A stretch of DNA of 30,743 bases from an uncultured Eubacteriales bacterium (GTDB lineage: Bacteria > Bacillota > Clostridia > Oscillospirales > Oscillospiraceae), in assembly GCA_900545925.1 (NCBI GenBank), contig URAZ01000039.1, forward strand, positions 1 to 30,743, in the 5' to 3' direction. The translations under genes were made by a program, and so were the position numbers. Below, one piece after another: positions 1 to 7,437 of the stretch. The notes beneath the pieces were generated by a model. That model did no database searches and was not told the origin of the DNA. It saw nothing but the letters and a program-made list of their open reading frames with translations. Within the stretch, counting starts at the first letter, position 1. Each line of letters starts with the position of its first letter.

Positions 1-230
1 CTCATTACTTGGTCAGTCGTTTTTTCTTTTATGGCTGGCTTCTTAGACAAAAAACCATGCTTTTGACCTCAACGTCATAATGTGATACCAACCACCGAGT
101 GAACGGAGTGCGTAACGATTAAGGGCATGAACATTTTCGTTGCAGAAACCTTCCACGACGATAAACTAAAAATCATCTTAGCTGCAAGCGGCCTTGCAAA
201 GGAACGGTTTAAGCGCAGGAAACTATGGAG

Positions 231-488
231 TTACCCTTCTTTCTCTTTCTTTATGTCATCACGAATGCTGCTTTGAATCATATTGAGAATGGCAATCTTC
301 TGATCCGTTGGACAGTCCAGTCTCGAAATGTATGTATAAATTATCTGCGCATGGACAGCTGCAACACGTTTGGACAGTTCCACTTGTCCTTGCATGGAGT
401 GTGGGGAATGCACAATTACTTCCATAAAATTCCTCCCGGCATGCGATATAGTTAAATACATACCAGCAAAAAGAAATTCATTCCTCAA
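231..488 (-). CDS. Small hypothetical protein, last visible gene of the recombinase operon
   Basis: An 85-residue protein that I do not recognise. The start is probably TTG: an AGGA lies about 8 bases upstream, and the next in-frame ATG (461) has no ribosome site. It overlaps the end of the upstream ParB-like gene by 11 bases, which suggests translational coupling in the same operon. The sequence is mixed helical, with a basic/acidic tail (DDIKKEKEG) and no membrane segment or cysteine motif. The operon position argues for a real gene, but nothing identifies its role. Confidence 0.5.
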   Translation of the reverse strand: MRNEFLFAGMYLTISHAGRNFMEVIVHSPHSMQGQVELSKRVAAVHAQIIYTYISRLDCPTDQKIAILNMIQSSIRDDIKKEKEG

Positions 489-1332
489 GGACAGGGTCCT
501 TTTCTAGCTGTTCTTCGTTTTCCTCTACGAAATCATCTTCTGTTGTGATCGTCCCAGAATGCAGCTTCGTCATTCTCAAAGTGTACCTGCATTTGCGGTT
601 ATAGGCAATGAGCATGGCTTCGGCATAGCCAAGAGAGCCTGCTCCACGCTCTTTCGCAATACGAGATAACTGCCGAACAGACATGAATCCAACTTTCTCC
701 TTGAAGGTCTCGTCACGAAGCTGATCACCGAATGCTACCACCATTTTTGCAACACCCGCCAATATATTTCCACCAAGAGAGTCAATATCTCCCTCCCATG
801 TACCAACGCAGAGCCGCAAAGTTCGGTCAAGCACATGGTAACCATATTTGGTGTAGATCCGCTCCAACGTGGCAACAGCGCAGATCACGCCATATGCTTT
901 GGTTGGCCCGATAGAAAGAGAATAGGATTCCACCAGCCGCTTAATCACAAGCTGCTGTTCATTTCCCGCTTCGATATTGGCCATGAATATTTCATAAGGC
1001 TTTAGGGGGCGCACGTGCTTCATCTGATTTGCAAAAATATCTGCTTCGTTTTGATAATCCAGACTATCGTATATCATGCACCAAACGGGTGTCTCTCGTG
1101 AACCAGATACGGTGGCAACAATCTCAATAGTGTGTTGACCGTTAAAGACATAGTTGATTCCATCGCGGCGGCTTACCTTTACTGGGTTGATTTGGTTCAG
1201 ATCGAAATCCTCAATGGCCTTTTCAACCTGCGCCTGTGACAGTGGCCGCTGGTACTCCTGATTGGAAACAAGGTTCTTAATCGGGATTTGTTCGAAGTGG
1301 ACATTCGGTACAAATCTGCTCAGGTCTTGCAT
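478..1332 (-). CDS. ParB-like N-terminal domain protein (DUF6551-like)
   Basis: A 284-residue protein whose first ~110 residues look like a ParB/sulfiredoxin-fold N-terminal domain: an early strand (IPIKNLVSNQEYQRPLS), then NPVKVSRRDG and the NGQHTIEIV motif that replaces the usual G-H-R box. The remaining ~170 residues are helical and end in an acidic tail. The start ATG follows GGGAGGT at a 6-base spacing and overlaps the preceding ParB-like gene by 13 bases. Such proteins in mobile elements are often partition or regulatory factors, and some ParB-fold proteins bind or hydrolyse nucleotides. No helix-turn-helix is obvious, so DNA binding is not assured. It is the second of two adjacent ParB-type genes. 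Confidence 0.7.
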   Translation of the reverse strand: MQDLSRFVPNVHFEQIPIKNLVSNQEYQRPLSQAQVEKAIEDFDLNQINPVKVSRRDGINYVFNGQHTIEIVATVSGSRETPVWCMIYDSLDYQNEADIFANQMKHVRPLKPYEIFMANIEAGNEQQLVIKRLVESYSLSIGPTKAYGVICAVATLERIYTKYGYHVLDRTLRLCVGTWEGDIDSLGGNILAGVAKMVVAFGDQLRDETFKEKVGFMSVRQLSRIAKERGAGSLGYAEAMLIAYNRKCRYTLRMTKLHSGTITTEDDFVEENEEQLEKDPVLEE

Positions 1333-2270
1333 GAATGTACCTCCCGGATATCTGAGAGCATCTCGGACACTTTCTCCTGTAGTGACAGCAGCACCGCCTC
1401 AAGCCTGTGTTTCGCGTCCATGGAAACGTCATTTATATTCGCATGATTTCTGGCTCGTTCGATGGAACTGACCCACGATGGAACCGTTAGAGTCAATCCG
1501 GTGATTTCGGCATCCGGGTCGTGCTTTGGTGTAACCTTAATAGGTGGTAAAGTCTCTGGCATAGGTGTAATTGGCTGATCCTCTATATTGACGAACTCTT
1601 TTCGAGTATCGCTGTAACTGGTGAAAGGGTGCTGCAGGTCTTCCGAGCTTGTCCCAATTCGCCTGATTTCCTCCGGTGGCATTTTAGAAAGTGCCACGAG
1701 GTTCTTGTGAGATATCTTGAAAGTCCCGGAGAGGACCTTACCGGGAAGTTCAGGATCTGACCGCCCTACAGCATCTAATGCCTTACTGAAGACCGCATAC
1801 TTCTGCACGGCTCCAGTGGATACATTGTATTGAGAGCTAAATTTCTGGGCTGTACGCCGAAAGGTCTCTCCGCGCTCGCTCCTGTCTCTGCGCTTATATT
1901 GATTGAAACCGTTGATATTTGGTGGATGCTTGCGCGCAACTTTCTCAAGTTCATATTGTTTGCCAATGAGGTAGCGTCTGGTTTCCTCTGTGATATTTCG
2001 GCGGCCGAGTTGGTTGCTGCAAATCCAAACAATGGCCCGTTCCCGATTCTCGAATGGCATCTCTCGCACGGCATAGGGGATGTGAAGCCGGTTGCATATC
2101 TCGTAACGGTTGTGACCGTCAATGATGATGTTATTCCATGTGATGATTGGATCCCGGCAGCCGTCTATTGAAAGATTCACCTCGAGTTGAAGATATTCAT
2201 CTTTCCGCAAAGGCCGAATGAGTGCCTTGAATTCTGGATCGACCTCCAATACTGCAAACCCCTTACCCAT
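1320..2270 (-). CDS. ParB/RepB-like protein
   Basis: A protein of 316 residues with a ParB N-terminal nuclease-like domain: near residue 50 there is PIITWNNIIIDGHNRYEIC, where GHNR corresponds to the ParB G-x-R box. A central helical part (about residues 85-200) contains RNITEETRRYLIGKQYE and a likely helix-turn-helix around FSSQYNVSTGAVQKYAVFS, as in plasmid and phage ParB/RepB proteins. An upstream ATG at 2291 is in frame, but AGAGGTGA sits 11 bases before the ATG at 2270, so I take 2270. That leaves a 10-base gap after the preceding gene. A role in partition or regulation of the element is likely; the target site is unknown. Confidence 0.75.
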   Translation of the reverse strand: MGKGFAVLEVDPEFKALIRPLRKDEYLQLEVNLSIDGCRDPIITWNNIIIDGHNRYEICNRLHIPYAVREMPFENRERAIVWICSNQLGRRNITEETRRYLIGKQYELEKVARKHPPNINGFNQYKRRDRSERGETFRRTAQKFSSQYNVSTGAVQKYAVFSKALDAVGRSDPELPGKVLSGTFKISHKNLVALSKMPPEEIRRIGTSSEDLQHPFTSYSDTRKEFVNIEDQPITPMPETLPPIKVTPKHDPDAEITGLTLTVPSWVSSIERARNHANINDVSMDAKHRLEAVLLSLQEKVSEMLSDIREVHSCKT

Positions 2271-2280
2271 TGATAGACGT

Positions 2281-2649
2281 TCACCTCTCATTTCTCTTTA
2301 AGGTTTTCATAGAGAAATAGGCCACTCTGTTTGCAACATCCACCTCGCCGCTTACACGATAGCTATATCGAAAGTCGAGAATACCAATCATATCGACTAA
2401 GGCTGACATAAGCGTACTGCTGTAAAACTCAACGGAGTGCTTTGTCGGCTGAAACTGCTGCACGTTGTTGGCTGTGCCTCCGGAAAGTGGGCGGTCTGAG
2501 CCAAGTATTGCAATAAGCATTTCTTCTGGATTGACCAGAAATTGAATATATTGCGGTCTCCCCATTTTATTTAGAGTGGATTTGTGTACGCGAAAGCGCC
2601 CCCGACTCAGATCGATGGTCATGATTGCGCTGTTATCTGCACTATCCAT
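2281..2649 (-). CDS. Short protein sharing the recombinase C-terminal domain
   Basis: A 122-residue protein with no named family that I know. Residues about 18-118 align by eye with the C-terminal domain of the large serine recombinase at 3681-5573 and with the protein at 2642-3448. STLNKMGRPQYIQFLVNP matches ACLNKF...LLINRE and DCVRQF...LLIHPG, and LVDMIGILDFRYSYRVSGEV matches LFELMDWNIDYRYKLLGKV. The central part is shorter than in the other two. The start has GGAGGAGA upstream and overlaps the previous gene by 8 bases. It probably works with the recombinase, perhaps as an accessory or DNA-bridging subunit; that is inference from shared ancestry and operon position only. Confidence 0.7.
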   Translation of the reverse strand: MDSADNSAIMTIDLSRGRFRVHKSTLNKMGRPQYIQFLVNPEEMLIAILGSDRPLSGGTANNVQQFQPTKHSVEFYSSTLMSALVDMIGILDFRYSYRVSGEVDVANRVAYFSMKTLKRNER

Positions 2650-3448
2650 TTTTGATCTCCTCCTGTACAGGTACTTCTGGTCGATGTGTGCCCGGAATCG
2701 GTGTAGCAGCCTCCCCAGATGCTATTGAGGATACTGTGTTATCCTTGATTCCATAAATCGCGTATCCATCAAAGATATTGATTTGCAGAGACTTCTGGTG
2801 TTCATGATAGGGCAAACCGAACTGATCCTTCCACCCGGCAGGGAAAACCGGTGTGCGAGCCGTCTTGGGCTTGCCTCCGTCCTTTGCGATACGTTGATAG
2901 ATCTCTGAAGCATTCAAATCGAAAGCAATCAGATACTCGTCATTGGCATGGATGACTTTCCCAAGCAGCTTGTACCGGTAATCGATATTCCAGTCCATCA
3001 GCTCAAAAAGCTTTGCAAAAAAGAACTTGCCTGTTACCTGTCGAGGTTTCCGTTTTCCACCAGATGTGTTGCACCACGCGAATGCGTCTCGCTCTGACTC
3101 GGCGCAAGGGCGTAGCGCAAGAATGTGCGACTCTCGATTGATCAAGAGCTGAGCACAGTCTGCATGGGGAAACTTGTTCAAGCAAGCAGTATTGACATAA
3201 ACTTTGTAATTATTGAAGGTGATAGACGGCTCGAAAGTATGAGCGAAGAACTCTCTACGAACCACCTGATACCCATCAAAATCGAAGTCGTCACTAAGTT
3301 CGATCACATCGCCCAGGGCTGATGCATCAATGGTCATTGGCGTGACCGTGTCCTCTATGAAGGGAATAACGGTATCCTCATCGGCAATGCCAGACGGGAA
3401 ATCCTGCGGCATTGGGAGGATAAAAGAACTCTGATTTTCTGTTTCCAT
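2642..3448 (-). CDS. Stand-alone protein carrying the recombinase C-terminal domain
   Basis: A 268-residue protein. Residues 1-50 are acidic and probably disordered. Residues about 54-185 align with residues about 394-527 of the adjacent serine recombinase: DFDFDGYQV versus DFDLRGFEV, then LLINRESHILALRP versus LLIHPGLRKLAVRR, then FFAKLFELMDWNIDYRYK versus GETLFELLGWETAYKFK, then IAFDLNASEIYQ versus FLFDLSEPAIFIQ. The similarity continues weakly afterwards (FPAGWKDQFGLPYHEH versus VPKKLADRFGSDFYSHR). There is no resolvase catalytic domain. GGAGA precedes the ATG. It is likely a partner or regulator of the recombinase. Confidence 0.75.
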   Translation of the reverse strand: METENQSSFILPMPQDFPSGIADEDTVIPFIEDTVTPMTIDASALGDVIELSDDFDFDGYQVVRREFFAHTFEPSITFNNYKVYVNTACLNKFPHADCAQLLINRESHILALRPCAESERDAFAWCNTSGGKRKPRQVTGKFFFAKLFELMDWNIDYRYKLLGKVIHANDEYLIAFDLNASEIYQRIAKDGGKPKTARTPVFPAGWKDQFGLPYHEHQKSLQINIFDGYAIYGIKDNTVSSIASGEAATPIPGTHRPEVPVQEEIKNG

Positions 3449-3460
3449 TCTGTTCTCCTT

Positions 3461-3688
3461 TCATTCATCTCCGACAAGATCCAGTGCATCTCCGATTTGG
3501 CGCAGGCTGATGCAGAGGCAGCGGCAAAGCCGCCTGAGCTGCTCTGCGTTATACTTTTCCATAATCATATCCTGTTCAGATTCCGATAGGTCAGAAAAGC
3601 ATCGGCTGACGTGATTGCCATCACGAACCACGCGGTAATATACACCATCAAGATTCCGAACCGTCGGAATCTTGGATTGTTCATGCAT
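3461..3688 (-). CDS. Small conserved-looking protein next to the recombinase
   Basis: A 75-residue protein starting 8 bases inside the end of the recombinase gene, with AAGGAG about 9 bases upstream of its ATG. It reads as a compact fold: a strand pair (VRNLDGVYYRVVRDG), CFSDLSESEQDMIMEKY, and a helix-turn-helix-like end (LRRLCRCLCISLRQIGDALDL). Short proteins of this general style commonly accompany serine recombinases in Clostridia, from memory of the family rather than a search. The position between recombinase and shared-domain protein suggests a recombination accessory or directionality factor, but no residue proves that. Confidence 0.6.
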   Translation of the reverse strand: MHEQSKIPTVRNLDGVYYRVVRDGNHVSRCFSDLSESEQDMIMEKYNAEQLRRLCRCLCISLRQIGDALDLVGDE

Positions 3689-5573
3689 TGCAGTCCGCTC
3701 CTTCCAACTGTTTTGAAGCGCTTAATTGCTCGTTGATGAAGCGCTGCATCTCATCAAATTTGGTGACATGCAGCTTCTCGCTGGTTTCAAAAAGCTGCCC
3801 TTCCAGCCAAAGCTTCCATGCGTCTTCGCTTTGCAATTCCAATGAAGATGCGGTAAGCCTGTGAGAATAAAAGTCGCTGCCGAATCTGTCAGCCAATTTC
3901 TTGGGAACTGCCCGAATGCGTTTTCCCGATACGGAAAGAGGAGAAAGACCGCTGTTGCCACTGCCGGGAGCGTCTGTCCCCGTCATAAGATAGGACTGGA
4001 TGAAAATCGCAGGTTCGCTTAAATCAAATAAGAATAGCGAATCTCCATCGCTTTCAAGGAGACTGCCGTAAGCCTTAAACTTATAAGCTGTTTCCCAGCC
4101 AAGCAGTTCAAACAGCGTTTCGCCAAAAGCAGAACACGGTATCTCTTTGACGTAGTATTTTCCATCATCAGGTCTTGACCACTGTACGAACTGGCGAGAA
4201 TCCTTAGAGGCACGACGAACAGCGAGCTTCCGCAATCCCGGATGGATCAGCAGCTCAACTTTGTTGTTCTTCCCGAACTGCCTAACACAATCTGTGCTGA
4301 ATTTGATTTGTTTGCTCTGGAATAAGACATACGGTCTTTTGTTCGCGTCAAAGAGAGATGCATTCGTAACTTCAAAACCGCGCAAATCAAAATCTCCAGC
4401 CGCCACCTCGAATGTAGCGTCGCCCTCCGCAGGCTGGCCGTAATATGTATCGTCCGTGTAGACACTCATAGAAGCCTGCAAATAATCGGCTGCCTTGAAG
4501 CCTGCCCACTTGGGACTGATCGTGACAAAGCCTTTCAGAATACCGGATTCAATCACCCGCAGTTCAGGCAAGATGGATTTTCCTCCGTATTTTGCATTGT
4601 TGATCATGTGTTGGACGGCGATATAGTCATCCCTTGATACGATAGCCTCGTGTTCTCCTCTGTACAGACTCTGCTGGCGTTCTCCTCTGTTTTTCTTGGA
4701 CTTATGACTGATCACATCGGGAGTCCATGTCTTTCTTGTGAGAACATCGCCGCAATGCCGCTCGTTTCTCAAAATCTGGATAACTGTGTTGGATGTCCAC
4801 TTGGTGTTGCCGAGAAACGTTGTCTTGCCGAGTTCCTCAAGGGTCTTGGCAATATAAGCTGAGGAATATCCGGAGAGGTACATATAGAATATGAGCTTAA
4901 CGGTTGGGGCCTCATCCGGATTGATTACTAGCTTGCCGTCCGTATCGTGAGAATAACCCAGCAGCTTGGGTGTCAGCGGAAGACCGCCATTTAGACGCTG
5001 GGCAAGAGAAACCTCCATGCTGCGACTTCGGATACGGGACTCGTTTTCTGCAATGGACGCCAAAAAGGAAAGCGGCATGGATGTGTCTTCATTCAATGAG
5101 AAGATACATTCGCTCTCAAAGAAAACACCCACCGGATTGCGAAGTTCCGCAAGGTTCCGCACCATAGTAATGCAGTCGACTGTATTTCTGGCAAGACGCG
5201 AAACCGATTTGGTGATGATCAGGTCAATTTTTCCTGCTCTGCTGTCAGTGAGCATTTGGTTCAGCGCAACGCGGTGTTTTGTCGAAGTGCCTGAGATACC
5301 TTTGTCGGCGTAGATCTTCACAAGCGACCAATTGGGATGCTTCAAAACAAACTCCTCATAATAGTTTTTCTGAAGCTCATAAGACGTTTCCTGCCCCAGA
5401 TTATCTGTGGAAACTCGGACATAGACTGCAACACGCTGATGAACGTCGGCATCATAGAAATCAACCTGTTTCCTTGCAGGATAGATGACATCTGGTTCTC
5501 GTCGATTGGAGTATCGCTTATGTACTTTCTCGCGTTCTGCTTGATCGGCTGCTTTTTTGGTTGATTTACTCAT
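3681..5573 (-). CDS. Large serine recombinase with non-standard C-terminal domain
   Basis: A 630-residue site-specific recombinase. The resolvase catalytic domain spans residues about 47-190, with RVAVYVRVSTDN (catalytic Ser55, Arg53), Arg101 in GISGTSTKHR and the SRLAR box (Arg126, Arg129). A recombinase domain follows at about 200-330 (LLGYSHDTDGKLVINPDEAP, then WTSNTVIQILRNERHCGD). Where the family usually has a CxxC zinc ribbon and coiled coil, this protein has ESGILKGFVTISPKWAGF without cysteine pairs. It then carries a ~135-residue domain (about 394-527) found again in two neighbouring proteins. ATG at 5573 follows AGAGGTG at 6 bases and is preferred over GTG at 5582. It overlaps the upstream paralogue by 8 bases. 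It probably integrates and excises this element; attachment sites were not found. Confidence 0.92.
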   Translation of the reverse strand: MSKSTKKAADQAEREKVHKRYSNRREPDVIYPARKQVDFYDADVHQRVAVYVRVSTDNLGQETSYELQKNYYEEFVLKHPNWSLVKIYADKGISGTSTKHRVALNQMLTDSRAGKIDLIITKSVSRLARNTVDCITMVRNLAELRNPVGVFFESECIFSLNEDTSMPLSFLASIAENESRIRSRSMEVSLAQRLNGGLPLTPKLLGYSHDTDGKLVINPDEAPTVKLIFYMYLSGYSSAYIAKTLEELGKTTFLGNTKWTSNTVIQILRNERHCGDVLTRKTWTPDVISHKSKKNRGERQQSLYRGEHEAIVSRDDYIAVQHMINNAKYGGKSILPELRVIESGILKGFVTISPKWAGFKAADYLQASMSVYTDDTYYGQPAEGDATFEVAAGDFDLRGFEVTNASLFDANKRPYVLFQSKQIKFSTDCVRQFGKNNKVELLIHPGLRKLAVRRASKDSRQFVQWSRPDDGKYYVKEIPCSAFGETLFELLGWETAYKFKAYGSLLESDGDSLFLFDLSEPAIFIQSYLMTGTDAPGSGNSGLSPLSVSGKRIRAVPKKLADRFGSDFYSHRLTASSLELQSEDAWKLWLEGQLFETSEKLHVTKFDEMQRFINEQLSASKQLEGADCNA

Positions 5574-6186
5574 GGAGTGCACCTCTCACGTCCAGCTCAT
5601 CAGGTAGGATCTTCCAGTCTGGAGCTGGGAGAAAACAAGGCTCTCGAAGATCGTCGCGATAATACGATGCCAAAGTGTATAGATCTTCTGATATGAAGTA
5701 AATGCCAACGGGAGGCTTTCGCGCAGCGAGCATTCTTGCGCAAATCGTTACTTCCCGGACATCTCTGGATACATTGCTGACCTTTTGTGTGATTATGAGA
5801 TTGACTTTTCCCTCATCACAGTCAGACAGAAGCTCAGTCCATGCCGATGATTTCTCCATATAAGGTGCGGTCGACCCATTATCAATATAGAAGCCCACAG
5901 ACTTCCATAGAGGGTACTGCGCCAACGTAGCACGAAAGACCTCTTTGTTACGCTCGAGATATTCCTCGTCCCCATATTTCGTCTGATTAAAAAAGCGAAT
6001 ATACACTGCAACCTTGAACGGAATCTTAGGGCTAGGTGTCTCATGGCGGATGCTTTTCAACCACTGCCTGTGTTGCTCTACAAGTGGAGAAACAAAGCTT
6101 TCTCCCAGACACAGGTCAAAAGAGGAATATTCAGTCTCTTCGCGTCCTTGTTCGGTGCCTAATGGCAGCAGCTCCGTGTTTTCCAT
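5566..6186 (-). CDS. Catalytically dead serine-recombinase paralogue
   Basis: A 206-residue protein consisting essentially of a resolvase-type N-terminal domain (residues about 57-172). It aligns along its length with the neighbouring recombinase: KVAVYIRFFNQTKYG versus RVAVYVRVSTDNLG, GKVNLIITQKVSNVSRDV versus GKIDLIITKSVSRLARNT, and PPVGIYFISEDLYTL versus NPVGVFFESECIFSL. The catalytic serine is Phe66, the arginine equivalent to Arg101 is serine, and the first arginine of SRLAR is Asn138, so strand exchange chemistry is not expected. The fold-supporting residues are kept and the frame is intact, which speaks for a functional accessory subunit. ATG 6186 follows GGAGG at 5 bases. It is the first gene of the operon. 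Confidence 0.85.
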   Translation of the reverse strand: MENTELLPLGTEQGREETEYSSFDLCLGESFVSPLVEQHRQWLKSIRHETPSPKIPFKVAVYIRFFNQTKYGDEEYLERNKEVFRATLAQYPLWKSVGFYIDNGSTAPYMEKSSAWTELLSDCDEGKVNLIITQKVSNVSRDVREVTICARMLAARKPPVGIYFISEDLYTLASYYRDDLREPCFLPAPDWKILPDELDVRGALHE

Positions 6187-6223
6187 GTTTTCCTCCGGTA
6201 TTGGGGTCAGCCCTTTTGGATGA

Positions 6224-6252
6224 ATTATAGGGAAAACGCTTAAAAATAAGAA
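6224..6252 (-). promoter_or_regulatory. Probable promoter of the recombinase operon
   Basis: The minus strand has a perfect TATAAT (6229-6224), 37 bases before the ATG at 6186. The hexamer 17 bases upstream is TTCTTA, a poor -35 box, so the promoter may need an activator. A 13-bp palindrome lies immediately upstream of the -35 position. Confidence 0.5.
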
Positions 6253-6253
6253 G

Positions 6254-6285
6254 ATACCATAGGTCAACATCCTGACCTATGGTAT
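6254..6285. repeat. 13-bp perfect palindrome, operator or hairpin
   Basis: The arms ATACCATAGGTCA (6254-6266) and TGACCTATGGTAT (6273-6285) are perfect reverse complements around a 6-base spacer. It lies between the XRE gene terminator and the recombinase promoter. Its core, CCATAGGTCA-N6-TGACCTATGG, resembles the palindrome at 7223-7264. It could be an operator for one of the XRE proteins or an RNA hairpin. Confidence 0.6.
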
Positions 6286-6294
6286 GTAAATGGG

Positions 6295-6326
6295 AAAAAA
6301 ATATCGGATTGGTCAACCAACCCGAT
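6295..6326 (-). terminator. Intrinsic terminator after the minus-strand XRE gene
   Basis: The arms 6303-6312 and 6317-6326 pair over 10 positions (one G-U on the minus-strand transcript) with a 4-base loop. A run of seven T residues follows on the minus strand (6301-6295). It starts 3 bases after the stop codon of the gene at 6329. Confidence 0.75.
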
Positions 6327-6328
6327 AA

Positions 6329-6682
6329 TCAATCCATGTTCTGTTTCTTGTGCATGGAGGCCTTTACCTCACGGACGATGTTCAAAATAGCTTCCATCTC
6401 ACTGGCTGAGCAATCTTCGAGAAGTTCGGCAAATTCTCCTTGATAAATCGTCTTCACCTCCGGTACATCTGCGCGGAGCAAATGATCCGCAGATACCTGA
6501 AGTGCTTCTGCTACTTTAACGAAAGTCTCGAGCTGCATTCTCGTTTTTCCGCGTTCGATGTTGCTGATCAACGGCAGTGACACAGATGCCTTGACCGCCA
6601 AATCTGCCTGACTCATTCCTTTACCGGTTCGAACCGCCTTGATGCGTGAGCCGATCAGCGCCAAATCCAATTGTTCATACAT
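6329..6682 (-). CDS. XRE-family transcriptional regulator
   Basis: A 117-residue DNA-binding protein. The Cro/C1-type helix-turn-helix covers residues about 11-65: IGSRIKAVRTGKGMSQADLA, then VSLPLISNIERGKTRMQLET and FVKVAEALQVSADHLL. The C-terminal ~50 residues are helical (LLEDCSASEMEAILNIVREV) and probably mediate dimerisation. AGGAGGTGAG precedes the ATG. It is divergent from, and paralogous to, the gene at 6834: both have ...LETFV.(I/V)A.AL.VS.D.LL and end with ..C(S)..E...(L/I).(M/I). The pair probably sets the state of the two outward-facing operons. Confidence 0.9.
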   Translation of the reverse strand: MYEQLDLALIGSRIKAVRTGKGMSQADLAVKASVSLPLISNIERGKTRMQLETFVKVAEALQVSADHLLRADVPEVKTIYQGEFAELLEDCSASEMEAILNIVREVKASMHKKQNMD

Positions 6683-6833
6683 GATCAGCTCACCTCCTCC
6701 TTGCCGGATATAATCTGCTAACTATAATTTAAGTTAGTATATATCATGCGAAGATTGGTTTTATATAATCGCTCCGCTATAAAATAGCGATTTCAATATA
6801 ATTGGGTTGCCAAAATTTTTAGGAGGTATCTTT
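6683..6833. promoter_or_regulatory. Divergent XRE promoter/operator region
   Basis: This AT-rich interval lies between the two XRE genes. It holds two small inverted repeats: CTAACT (6718-6723) with AGTTAG (6732-6737), and AATCGCT (6767-6773) with AGCGATT (6786-6792). TATAAT occurs at 6764-6769 and 6797-6802 on the plus strand. I cannot assign a convincing -35 box to either. Both repeats are plausible autoregulatory operators. Confidence 0.5.
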
Positions 6834-7196
6834 ATGCAACTCAATTACATTGTCCTTGGCCAAAGAATCCAGAAAATCAGAAAGAGCAAGCACATCTCTC
6901 AGGCAGTGCTGTCTGCTATGATCGACAAGTCCGCCGGTTACATCAGCTACCTTGAATGCGGAACAAAAGTCATGAGTCTCGAAACCTTTGTCAGTATCGC
7001 AAATGCACTGGAGGTGTCGACTGATACGCTCCTGAGCAGGCAACTCACCAGTGTGACGGAGATGTCCAACATCGAAGCACAAAGGATCTTCGCAAACTGC
7101 TCTCCGTATGAAACCTATGTTCTGCTGGATATGCTGAAAGCAGCCAAAGAAGCTCTTCGCTCGCATCAACATCTTCTCATCAAGGGTGAATGGTAA
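6834..7196 (+). CDS. XRE-family transcriptional regulator
   Basis: A 120-residue regulator with a Cro/C1-type helix-turn-helix at residues about 9-63 (LGQRIQKIRKSKHISQAVLS, KSAGYISYLECGTKVMSLET, FVSIANALEVSTDTLL) and a helical C-terminal region (IFANCSPYETYVLLDMLKAAKEALR). The ATG at 6834 follows AGGAGG at 7 bases; an upstream in-frame ATG at 6807 lacks a ribosome site. It is a paralogue of the divergent gene at 6329. The tyrosine-rich recognition-helix area (AGYISYLE) is typical of regulators in clostridial elements. Confidence 0.9.
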   Translation: MQLNYIVLGQRIQKIRKSKHISQAVLSAMIDKSAGYISYLECGTKVMSLETFVSIANALEVSTDTLLSRQLTSVTEMSNIEAQRIFANCSPYETYVLLDMLKAAKEALRSHQHLLIKGEW

Positions 7197-7222
7197 TCAT
7201 TTTACCAACTGAATATCAAATA

Positions 7223-7264
7223 GCAACAGACCACAGGTTAAGAGATTGACCTGTGGTCTGTTGC
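7223..7264. repeat. Long palindrome related to the one at 6254
   Basis: The arms GCAACAGACCACAGGT (7223-7238) and ACCTGTGGTCTGTTGC (7249-7264) are perfect complements. Two further pairs (one G-T) lead to a 6-base loop. No T-run follows directly, so it is not a classic terminator. The core CCACAGGTTA-N6-TGACCTGTGG is nearly that of the palindrome at 6254-6285, with the same 6-base centre. Confidence 0.65.
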
Positions 7265-7286
7265 GTACAAAAACGATTATATTTTC

Positions 7287-7314
7287 GCCAAAAACAACTA
7301 CGTTTTTGGCTTTT
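7287..7314 (+). terminator. Terminator-like hairpin after the plus-strand XRE gene
   Basis: A 9-bp perfect stem, GCCAAAAAC (7287-7295) with GTTTTTGGC (7302-7310), has a 6-base loop and is followed by TTTT. The T-run is short, so termination may be partial. Confidence 0.55.
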
Positions 7315-7336
7315 GCGAGATTTCTTTATTCTATGA

Positions 7337-7345
7337 TGGTATAAT
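7337..7345 (+). promoter_or_regulatory. Extended -10 promoter of the cargo operon
   Basis: TGGTATAAT (7337-7345) is a TGn extended -10 box about 92 bases before the ATG at 7438. No good -35 box stands at the normal distance, which is compatible with an extended -10 promoter under regulation from the upstream palindrome. Confidence 0.45.
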
Positions 7346-7437
7346 CCAATTTAGTCCGAATGGATGGCAAAGCATCGTCAAATCACGCGTCCTCGAAGAA
7401 TGTCAATCAGAGATGGAGAAAACGAGAGGTGTTGCGC

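Noticed and set aside
43..156. 37-codon minus-strand frame from GTG (ENVHALNRYALRSLGGWYHI inside)
   Set aside because: It reads like protein, but it has no ribosome site, is very short, and lies at the window edge; it may be a remnant.
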